Assembly: GCA_022559845.1 (NCBI GenBank)
Contig: CM040128.1
Location: forward strand, 222,193,643-222,257,642
Direction: 5' to 3'
Source: Amorphophallus konjac
Lineage: Eukaryota; Streptophyta; Magnoliopsida; Alismatales; Araceae
DNA length: 64,000 nucleotides
The notes under the pieces were generated by a model. That model was not told the origin of the DNA, made no database searches, and saw only the letters and a list, made by a program, of their open reading frames with translations. Shown here in pieces: positions 48,824-58,427 of the stretch. Every line of letters begins with the position of its first letter. Within the stretch, counting starts at the first letter, position 1. The position numbers and the translations under genes were made by a program.

Positions 48824-51800
48824 ATGGAGCGAGGAGGATCGAGCCAGGGTCCAGGGAAGCGAAAACGACTGGCTCGTCGTGCGAGGAGGTTGAGGGATGA
48901 TGCCGAGGAGGCTGCAGCAGAGGAGATTGCTGCGGAGGAGGGGATGGAGGTGCCTCTCCTGGCCGCGGAGGCTGCTGCGGATGCTGGTGACGCGGGAGAG
49001 GACGATCACGACCCGGTAAGTACTTCGGAATCCTCACTCTGTGGTTTAATAGGCTAAAACGGGCGTGCGAGAGGCTGTGAGAGAAGGCCGGGTAGTGAGA
49101 GAAGGAGGCGTCCAGGGGCCTGGACGCCTCCATGTTTTCTTTTTCTTTTTTTTTCTTTTTTTTATTTATTTATTAATTTTCGTAAATAATAAAATAAATT
49201 TAAAAATAAGGAGGCGTCCAAGGCCTAGGACGCCTCCATAATAATATATATATTATTTATATATTTTTTTTATTTTTGGTTTTTGGATTATTTTTCGAAA
49301 AAGGAATAAAGAAAATAGGAAGGAGGCGTCCAGGGGCCTGGACGCCTCCAAAAAATATATATGTATTTTTTTTTAAAAAAAAATAAAATAAAATAGTATA
49401 TACAGTGTTATTGTTGATTACTGTTCATGATGCTGATGTGTTCTTTGTTGGTTTTGTGGTTTGCAGGGCGTGATGAAGGGCCGGATCAGCTGGTCCTTGG
49501 TGGTGGCAGCATACCGTGGGCTGCCGGATTTCCAGAGGGCGCGCGTGGACGCCATGGGCTTTGGAGCTTTCCTTAGGATCGAGCCCTTCCGGCTCGACCT
49601 TCCTCTTATCCAGGCACTGAGGGAGCGGTGGCACGCACCGAGCCGGGCGTTTCTGATGCCCTGGGGGCACATGGTGCCGACGCTGGAGGACGTTGCTCGG
49701 ATCACCGGGCTACGAGTTGACGGAGAGGCAGTCAGCGGGGTCACCTACCCCGACTGCCGAGAGAGTGCCCTGGACCTGCTGTGGTTAGAGACGAGCGTGA
49801 CTGATAGAGACAGCAGGGTAGTCGGCCGAGTGGAGATCATGGAGGCGCTCGGATTCGTCGACCCGCGTCAGCGGGTTAGCGAGACTGGAGCAGAGTTCTT
49901 GGCTCGACTGGAGGGGGATGCTCGTGCTGCTTTCACCCAGGACCCGAGCGAGCGGGAGCTGGTGGATCTAGACCTTCGGAGGTTTCTTTTCTTCTTCCTG
50001 GGCCGCCTTCTGCTGGGGACGAAGGGGGATGGCATCCACTGCCGTTTCCTCGGGATCTTGGCGGATCTGGACAGAGTGGGACACTATGCGTGGGGGGCGG
50101 CTCTGCTTGCCCATTTGATTGCTGATCTCTCCCAGACTTCGGAGAAGGAGACGACAGTCAGCGGCTTCGCACCTTTCCTCCAGGTAAACATTTTATTTAT
50201 GCTTTCCCACAGTTAAAAATGTAATTATTGTGCTAATGATGTATGATGGATGCAGGTGTGGAGCTATTACTATTTCCCGATGGGGAGGGCTAGGCATGGG
50301 AACAGGAGGGCCGTGCCTCTGGCGCGGCAGTGGAGGCCGGTCGTGGTTGCAGCACCCCACGGCTACCAGCTGGCATCACTTCGTCGGGAGCTGAGCGAGT
50401 ATCCCGAGGCCATGGTATGATGCGCATGATTTTTTTGTGTTTATGCATGTGACTGAATGGTAACTAACATGATGTATGTATGGTGATGCAGGTGGTGTGG
50501 AGGCCCTACTTGGGCATGGGTGATGCTGGCCAGCCCTGGGTTGTAGCGGGTCTTCCTCGCTTCAGGCGGGACGTGTGGGTCCATTGCCTGAACGAGATTG
50601 AGCCGCTGCGGCTTAGACTGGTCATGAGGACGTTGGGACTGGCCCAGGAGTGGGTAGACGTAGATGCGCCGGCCCGCATTGGGCGGAAGACCAAGGGGAA
50701 GGCGAAGATCGTGGACTGGCGTACGCGCTTCCCAGCACAGTACCAGGACTGGCAGCAGGGCGGGGTCCCAGTAGTGTCCCACGTACAGGATAGCACAGAC
50801 TACATGAGACGGTACCGAGCTACGTACGGGGACCGCCTCTCCTTGGGTGGTATGGCAGGGGTAAGTGAAATGAAACTGCTCCACCTTTCTATATGTATGC
50901 ATGGGATACTAACTTATGTGTAATGCAGGATGCTCGTGATACCATGATTGCCGACCTGCGGGCCCAGTTGGCGGACGCCAGGCGACAGTTGGTGGCCATC
51001 CGACAGGAGTTGGAGATCCTGGTGAGTTTATGCAATGCATTTTTTGTGACCTGGATTTTTGATGCTTAGCCTTTGACTGACGTTTGCCCCGTGTTTCAGC
51101 GGGCCCACCAGACAGCGGCAGCCGCGATGGCTGGTGGAGCGGGTTCCAGTTCGCGGGGCCCTCCTCCGGAGGTTTCTGCCCTCCAGGAGCAGCTGGCGTA
51201 CGCGGTGGCTCGGGCTGAGGAGGCCGAGCGTGACCGCGAGGCTCGAGTGAGTGCTTGCTTGGCCGCGACCCTTTTCCAGCTACTTTCCTTCTATCACTGT
51301 TCTCTTACGGTGCATGCGTGCCTTGACAGGTGGCCGAGATCCGAGAGGCCCTGGCGCGTGCTGTTCGTGCTGAGCAGGAGCGCGATGCCCGGGTGGCAGA
51401 GCGTGACGCCCGGATTGCGGAGCTAGAGGAGGAGCGGCGACGGGAGGCTGAGGAGCTTCCTCGCGACGTAGTGGATCTGCGGATCGCCCTCGAGCTGTCG
51501 AGGAGAGAGGCGATGAGGGAGAGAGAGGAGAGGGAGAGGGATAGGGAGAGCGTGGAGAGAGAGAGGGAGAGGGATAGGGAGAGAGAGAGGGAGGAGCGAC
51601 AGCGGGATCAGACCGAGAGGAGGGCTCTAGAGGCCCAGCTGCTGGAGCTCCGATTGAGTCTTGGCACGGCGGAGGGGAGGCTTCGGGAGAGCGAGGAGCG
51701 GTACCAGAGGGCGAAGGAACGCGGGGCGCGACTTCGTCAGTCTGGTTCTTTTTCCATGGGCAGCTACCTGGTTTCTTCGGCCGAGGAGCGTCGTCGCGCC

Positions 51801-51935
51801 TTCGAGGCTGGAGTGCCACCGCAGGGCGAGGCGAGCACGGCTTCTCAGGGTTCACAGAGGTCGCGGAGGCCCCCTAGGGATCTCCGTCAGAGGAGGGAGG
51901 AAGGAGATGACCAGGAGGGTGACGGTGAGAGTTAG
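48824..51935 (+). CDS. PMD1: plant mobile domain protein with C-terminal coiled coil, seven exons
   Basis: Exons: 48824-49015, 49467-50183, 50256-50414, 50492-50860, 50929-51021, 51100-51246, 51330-51935. Every exon is a multiple of three with GT-AG introns, giving 760 residues without a stop. Exon 1 is basic (KRKRLARRARRLR, a likely nuclear signal) then acidic. Residues about 68-440 form the plant mobile domain (PF10536; LVVAAYRGLPDFQRARVDAM; FLMPWGHMVPTLEDVARITG). Residues about 480-720 are heptad- and Arg/Glu-rich coiled coil. Arabidopsis MAIN and MAIL1 are host members that act in gene and transposon silencing; the DNA- or protein-binding role of this copy is not known. Palindromes flank its promoter and fill intron 1. 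Confidence 0.82.
49103..49350. repeat. Three GGCGTCCAGG palindromes inside PMD1 intron 1
   Basis: Positions are 49103-49132, 49210-49238 and 49322-49350. The first and last read GGAGGCGTCCAGG/GGCCTGGACGCCTCC. The 451-bp intron is much longer than the other introns of the gene (68-83 bp), and the palindromes with their AT-rich spacers account for most of the excess. Confidence 0.92.
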
Positions 51936-52298
51936 AGAGTTGCTTGTACACGTCACCCTTCTCACTGTATGATGTACTTTCGGCTATTAATGGAAATGGC
52001 TTTTGTGTTGTGTGTACTTTTCTCTCTCCCACACTTTCTTTTTTTGCACTGAGTTGTCCCTTGAGGCACGCTCCGCGAGACCTTGCCCTGAACAGCGGGG
52101 AACTATGTTTTGCACGGGGGGATTTTGTTTCCTTTCCCCCCCTTTTGGGCGCGTCCAGGCGCGAGGACGCGTCTTAATCCTTGATTTTAAATTTAAAGCG
52201 ACGGGTGGTCCTTTCTTCTCCCGTGCCTTACCCGCAAACGAGCCCGCCTCCTGTCGAAACGCGCTTGCCCCTTTTTCGTCTTCCTCCTCTTTTGATCG
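51936..52298. other. Spacer between PMD1 and PMD3, with one palindrome
   Basis: This is the 3' flank of PMD1 and the promoter region of PMD3. A variant palindrome (GGCGCGTCCAGG...GGACGCGTC) is at 52149-52175, and a TTTTAAATTTAAAG stretch at 52182-52196 may serve as a TATA element. Confidence 0.5.
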
Positions 52299-53583
52299 AT
52301 GGAGTTCGGTGGGCCCGACCGTGGTGAAGGTGGAGAGGGACGAGGAAATCCTCGCCCAAGGAGGGACGCGCCCGATCACGGAACGGCGTCCATGGAGGAG
52401 GAAGGGCCGCTTCGGGCCCCCGAGGGACCCGAGGGGCCCGATGGCGTGGGAGGAGGTGAACACGGTCCGGTAGGTCCTCCGATCTCTTCCTCTTTTAATT
52501 TATTTTGGGTTTTGAAGTGAGCCGCGCGAGGAGGAAAGGGTTCGGCGAGTGTTGCACTCAAATGATGGACGCGTCCTAGACAGGGGACGCGTTCCTTTTG
52601 ACTGATATGGGACCCCTTTCTTGGTGCAGGACATGGCAAGGACCCTGGGCCTGGCCGATGAGTGGGCGAGTGCGGACGAGCCGAGCCGCGTCAGGAAGGA
52701 GAGTCGCGGCAAGGCGAGGCTCGAGGACTGGCCCGTACGTCTCCCTGGACAGCAAGGGGGTGTACTGGTGCAGGACAGTGCCGACTTCCTGCGGCGGCAG
52801 AGAGAGAGTTACGCGGGGCTTCCCCAAGCTGGGGACACGCGTGGCATCGGCGGCTCGCGCGCCCAGCTGTCAGAGACTAGGCGGCAACTGGCCGTCGCTC
52901 AACATGAGTTGTCGCTCCTGGTAAGTTACGCGCCGCCCTTTTAACTTCAGATTTTGGAGTTTCACTGACGGCCGTTGTTTATTTTGTTCCAGCGTGCCCA
53001 GCAGACAGCGACGGTGGGAGCGGCTGGCGGATCTTCTAGCTCTTCGGCCCCTTTTCTCGAGATTGCTTCCCTCCGGGAGCAACTTGCCGGTGCGGTGGCC
53101 CGTGCGACCCGGGCGGAAGAGGAGCGTGACGCCTGGGTGGCGACTGTAGCGGAGCTGCGGCACCGTGGTGAGGAGAGACCTTCTCCAGACATCCTGGAGT
53201 TAAGGGTTCTTCTGCAGATGATGAGGAGAGAGGTAGAGAGAGAGAAAGCCGAGAGAAGGTCCGAGCGACAGCGGGATCTGACCGAGAGGAGGGCCTTGGA
53301 GGCCCAAGTGAGGGAGCTCCAGCTGGGCTTTCAGGCCGTCGTACAGAGGCTAGGAGGGATGGAGACGCGCTACGAGAGAGCGCGAGAGTTCGGGGAGCGA
53401 CTCCGCCAGTCCGGTCGCTTTGCCGCCAGTGGCTTCTTCGCCACGCCAGGGGAGGAGCAGCGAGTCACTGCTGCGGAGCAGGCGCCCAGAGGCGAGGCAG
53501 GTGCTACTGCACGGGGATCCCGGAGGCTTCTGAGGGACCCTCACCTCGGGGGAGAGGAGGAGAGTGCCCGGAGAGATGAGTGA
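52299..53583 (+). CDS. PMD3: PMD-less paralogue, three exons
   Basis: Exons 52299-52469, 52630-52920 and 52993-53583, again all phase 0, give 350 residues without a stop. Exon 1 is acidic/glycine-rich. Exon 2 begins DMARTLGLADEWASADEPSR, which aligns to the middle of PMD1 exon 4 (RTLGLAQEWVD), so the whole PMD exon 2, exon 3 and the first half of exon 4 are absent. Introns corresponding to PMD1 introns 4 and 6 are also gone, with the exons joined in frame. The coiled coil (AQQTATVGAAGG, then REKAERRSERQRD) is kept. It could be an expressed truncated partner of PMD1 by coiled-coil pairing (inference), or a decaying copy. Confidence 0.7.
52566..52592. repeat. Palindrome inside PMD3 intron 1
   Basis: A variant with GGACGCGTCC and GGGGACGCGTTCC arms, in the same position (first intron) as the palindromes of PMD1. 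Confidence 0.7.
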
Positions 53584-54168
53584 TGGTGAGGATTGGCGGG
53601 CTAGTGGACCCGTCACCTCTTTATGTTTATGATGTTTTTGACAACTTATGTAGAATTATGAATGGAGTGATTTGATTTTCTGATGCTTGTTTGTCCTCTT
53701 GTGCGTTCCTTCTTCCCTACACTTCTTCTCCTTTGCATTGTTCCCATGTGACGGATCTGTCGAGACTCCGCCTCGAGCAGAGAATCACGTCTTGTTGTGA
53801 CCATTTTCCACGGGAATCTGCCGTCGAAGTCAATACTGACGGCCCTAGTTCCTTTTCCCGGATGTTGTGCCAAATTTTGCGGGCGTCCTCCAAAACATGA
53901 TAGGATATCCCTAGACAACATAGGGGCTATTCGTCCTATTCTTCGTCCAGTCAATCACCCTGTGCGAGCGGTGAAGCGACACATGGGGCCGCTCGGCCGG
54001 TGTCTTATTGCGAGGGCTATCATCGACAGGTGATGGAGGCAATCTTGGCCCGCACTCCTTCCATTTCTATAAATTCGTGTCCCTTTTATCTTCCCAGGTA
54101 TATCGAGGACTAACTCGAGGAGCACAAGTTCTCACGGGAGAGGAGGAGTTCAAAATTCCGAGAGTTGA
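53584..54168. other. Spacer and PMD2 promoter
   Basis: The 3' flank of PMD3, then a region without GGCGTCCAGG palindromes, and TATAAAT at 54068. GGCCGCTCGGCCGG at about 53987 is the only GC-rich inverted stretch noted. Confidence 0.5.
54068..54074 (+). promoter_or_regulatory. PMD2 TATA box
   Basis: TCTATAAATTC, about 100 bp before the ATG at 54169. Confidence 0.6.
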
Positions 54169-56648
54169 ATGGAGGGCGAATCTTCCCACTCCTCGAAGAG
54201 AAGCAGGTCCAGTGGTAGTAGTTCCAGGAGGCTTTCGGACCTCGAAGGGCACTTCAGCGAAAGGACCCAATCACAACTCGTAAGCCAAATTTTCCTGCCC
54301 TTTTCTCATTTTTTTCTTCCTTTCTTCTGACCAAACCTCACCCCCATTCCTTGTATGTGTAGGTTGTGATGAAATCACAAATCTTATGGGAGTTGGTAGT
54401 AGCAGCGTACAGGGGCCTCCCAGATTTTCAGAAGGCGAGGCTAGACGTGATGGGATTTGGTACCTTCCTTCGGATCGAGCCGATCCAACTTGACCTAGTC
54501 CTGATCCAAGCCTTGTGTGAGAGATGGGACCCAGTGAGCCGGGCATTCCTGATGCCCTGGGGGCACATGGTGCCCAGCTTGGAGTATGTGGTCCGGATCA
54601 CAAGCCTGAAGGTAGAAGGCGAGGCAGTGACCGGAGTCACTTACGCGGACTACAGAGAAGGTGCCCAGAAGTTACTGGGTTTGGACCTAGATGGTCGGAA
54701 GAACAGGTCGGTAGCTAGGGCGTCCCTTATGGATGCATTAGGGCTCACCGACACTCGTCGGCGGGACGACGAATCCTCAGAAGAGTTCATGGAAAGGATA
54801 GAAATAGGATGCCGTGCCGTGTACTGCACAGATTTCGGCAACTGGGAAAGATGTGACATAGATTTGAGGAGATTTCTCCTCTTCCTTTTGGGGAGATTGG
54901 TACTGAGCTCGAAAGGGGATGGTATCCACTGTTGCTTCCTGGAGCTGCTGTCAGACCTTGGAAGAGTAGGGTATTATGCCTGGGGAGCCGCCATGCTGGC
55001 ACACTTGTTTGCAGGCCTATTCCAAGAAACGGATCGTGAGATGACTGTGAGTGGTTTCACACCATTCATCCAGGTATTTTTTTGGTTTTGCTTGTTTTGT
55101 ATTTTTTTTTGTGTTTTTGCAAAGTACTGATGACCTGCGCCGAGCAGCTGTGGAGTTATTATTACCTCCCCATGGGGAGAGCTCGGCATTGGCGACCCGT
55201 GATGGTGCCGCTAGCTAGGCGGTGGGAACCCGTCATGAGTGCGGCACCCCTAACCTACCAACTGATGGTGTTAAGGCGGGAGCTACAGGAGTTCCCTACG
55301 GGGATGGTAAACTGGAGACCCTACTCAGACATGGTCGATGCCAACCAGCCGTGGGTTCTAGCAAGTCGTGCCCGGTTCGGACGGGAACTATGGATGCACT
55401 GCCTGAATGAAATCGAGCCGCTTCGGCTACGATTAGTTATGAGGACTTTAGGACTGGCTCAAGAATGGGTGGATTCAGCTGCGCCACCTCGTGTCGGGAG
55501 AAAGACGCGGGGACCGGCGACTTGCATTGATTGGCGCGTGCGATTCCCCGAACAGTATGAGGACTGGCAACGGGGTGGCACGATTGTAGAATCACAGGCG
55601 CGGGACAGCGAGGACTACTTGCGTCTATATAGGACAAAGTACGCAGAACGGTTCCAACCCAGGGGACTTGTGGAGGTAGGTTTCCCCTTTTTCTCTTCTA
55701 TTCTTTCTCCTTTTCTTGGTTTTTTTGGTAAAAATGCTGACTTGTAAGGCTGCAGGATGTCCGGGATGCCATGATAGCGAATTTACGAACTCGCTTGGCA
55801 GAGATGGAACAACAGTTGGGTGATGCCCGCGGAGTTACGAGCGCCTTGGTAGGTGTACAGTACGTTCCTAGTTAAAACCCCAGATTCCAGATGTTGGCTG
55901 CTAATTCACATGGTCGCAGCATGCCCAGATTGGCGCAGCCTCCCCAGCGATGGGAGTAGGTGGTTCCTCTTCCAGCTTGTGGATTCCCACCTCAGAACTT
56001 GACTCGCTTCATGAGCAACTTGCTCACGCCACGCAGCGCGCTGCGGAGGCAGAAGGAATGCTTCGTATACAGGTAAAAGTTTCAGCGTTGAGTTCTCTTT
56101 GTTTACGCCTTATCGCGTATCTGAGATGGTACACTCGACAGGAAAAGGAGACGGAAGAAGCGCTTGCCCAAGCTGCGCAGAAGGAGGCTAGGATAGCAGA
56201 ACTGGAGAGGGAACTGCGGCGTCATCCTGATGACGACTCATCCAGGGATGCTATGGAACTGAGGATCACTCTCCAGTTGGAGAGGGAAGACCGTGAGAGA
56301 GAACGGACAGAGAGAGAAAGAGACGCAGAGAGAGAAAGAGCCAACAGATTGACTGAAAGGGAGGAACGAAGGGCCATGGAGGCCCAACTATTCGAACTCC
56401 GAATCAGCCTTGGTCTTGCTGAACAGTGGCTGAGAGAAGGTGAGGAGCGCTACCGAAGAGCACGAGAGCGTGGCTTTCGTGTTGGTAGCTTCTCTGCTGC
56501 TTCCGCGGATCAACGCCGGGATGTGGGAATAGGAAGAGGAGTACAGAGCGGCAGGAGTACCGCTTTTCGTAGTTGGGTAGCACCTTTGAGAGTGTTTTGC
56601 CCGGAGAGTAGTGGGACGAGTAATGCAGAGAGAGAGGGCGGAATTTGA
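54169..56648 (+). CDS. PMD2: plant mobile domain protein with coiled coil, six exons
   Basis: Exons 54169-54279, 54363-55073, 55148-55675, 55756-55848, 55920-56072 and 56142-56648, all phase 0, give 700 residues. Exon 1 (37 residues: MEGESSHSSKRSR, then RRLSDLEGHFS) resembles exon 1 of the DUF7745-like gene rather than that of PMD1. Exon 2 holds the PMD (LVVAAYRGLPDFQKARLDVM; FLMPWGHMVPSLEYVVRITS), residues about 40-410. Its exon 3 is 176 residues, exactly the sum of PMD1 exons 3 and 4 (53 and 123). The C-terminus is Arg/Glu-rich coiled coil. No palindromes lie in its promoter or introns. Confidence 0.8.
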
Positions 56649-58427
56649 TGTAATTTTTTTGGTTTTTGGAATAAAACACAAGGTTTGGTTTGTTTGTTTT
56701 TTTACCTTTGCTTCAGTTACCTGAATCCCTGCACATATCACTGAAACAAACAAATCAGAATTTCTGTTCTGACTTGGCCCCTTGCTCAATAGGCAAATGG
56801 TCACTGTGACTGTCCTTGATAACTGGTCAAGGGGCCAAGCCTTTATTTAACGAAGGCAAGGGAAAGATGCGGTGATGATAAATGCGACAGGCAAGCACAC
56901 GAATGCAAGCGATATTAAAAAGTGAGATGCTACACGCAAATGTAATCATGCAAAATTGATTTGTTTTCTTTTTTATATTTGATATTTTTTTTTTTTGTTT
57001 CATCATAAAAAGATTTTTTTTGTTTGCAAATATGTACATTTCTCTTTTCCATTTTTTTTGTGCTTTTATCATTTCAATTTTTTTTTATTGCTAACGCCCG
57101 GCAAGCGCCCAAATGGCACCTAACCTACGTGAGACAGGGGTTTCTTACTAACCTCCCAGGTATCTTAAGTGCACATCTAGGTTGATTTGGGCCTCTAGAC
57201 CCCTCGAATGACGATCCCGCCGGCTAAGACTTACCCTGATGACAATACCGTCATGCCATGCTTAGGCTCCCAGTTGCTTCCGACCACAGGGATTCACCCA
57301 AAAGGTGTTTGAGGTAGATGATTTGCCCGACCCGGGTCTGTTTCCTCACAACTCTAGATGGTATAAGATGGAACACCCTGGAACCCTAACGACCAACCGC
57401 GCGACGCTGACCCGGAATCAGACGCCGTCGCACCCATAGGTGACGCGCTTGCATTGGCCTAAGCCCGAGGTTAAACAAGAAGACATCAAGGTGGTAAACA
57501 GGGGTCTTGACCAGCCAGAAACACAGAGACTCCTTCGCAGCGATAGCTTTTGCTTTTCAAAGTAGGCAACCAAAATGTGTATATTAAAATAAGGTCGCAG
57601 ACCCTGGGCAGTTTTCACCTTTCAGAAACTCCATCGAACCTTCATCTTTAGAGGGAGAAGGAAGAGCGTAGGGGATAAACCTCCTGAGAGGACCGGCAAA
57701 GCCGTTAACCCGGCGAGCGAATAAGGGCCCATTAACTCTTTCCTTTCGGACAACTTCGGACCAAATCTCGAGCATTTACATTCCACGGCCCCCCTTTGTG
57801 GATTCAGACTTTTGCTTTGAGGGGTTCCGTTTATCGTACCAGGCACGGTCACGACCAGGCTTTTCTCTTGATTTTGATTTTGTATTTCTTTCTGTGAGGG
57901 AGATATAGTCGTTTGACGTTGGTGGGCTCCCTCTTCGTATGCCTGCGGGGACACTGCCCTCTTCTCGTGCTCTGATCGATGCTCGAGGAAATGGGTCCTA
58001 CTCTTGCCTTTGGGGTTTGAGTTTCGGTTTCTCATGCTCAGCGTTTTAAGGGCGCCGACTGTCTCATTTGGTCGAGGAGAAAAGAATAAAGATTACAGCT
58101 TCCGGAGATCTTCTAGGTGTGGCCCTACCGTAGGTGATGCTACCAACTTTTTTTGAATAAAATACATAAGTGAACACATGTTAGCTTCCTTCGAGCGAGC
58201 ATAGGCCGACGTGGCCGGACAGGGGTCTCCACGGTTCTGGCAAACCAAGACCCGGTGCCTACCAAGCCTTAATGGGCCCTATCCTAACATGAAGGTTAGA
58301 TGCAGGGACTTAACTACATGGTGCCTGCCAGGCATCGGCATTTTGAATTTTCCATATTTTTAGTGGTTTTCAACATTTCCTTGTTTTTGATGTTTTTTAT
58401 CTTTTCATCATTATTTTTTGTTTTGTG
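56649..58427. other. Spacer between PMD2 and the polyprotein
   Basis: An AATAAA at 56670-56675 fits PMD2. T-rich DNA fills 56950-57090. On the minus strand AAAGGGGGGCCG (57786-57797) followed by TGGAATG could be a polypurine tract and LTR start. If so, an LTR would have to end within about 1.1 kb before PMD2, with no good TATA box spacing. No gene is seen. Confidence 0.4.
56670..56675 (+). terminator. PMD2 polyadenylation signal
   Basis: AATAAA, 22 bp after the stop codon, the same spacing as in the DUF7745-like gene. Confidence 0.55.

Noticed and set aside
51280..51855. 191-residue minus-strand proline/serine-rich frame
   Set aside because: It is opposite the Arg/Glu-rich exon 7 of PMD1 and explained by it.
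57774..57797. Alternative polypurine tract and LTR start for the Ogre-type element (AAAGGGGGGCCG then TGGAATG, minus strand)
   Set aside because: An LTR here would have only about 1.1 kb before running into PMD2 exons, with a weak TATA-like TTAAATAAAG and no palindromes. It is kept only as the alternative to the large-element model.
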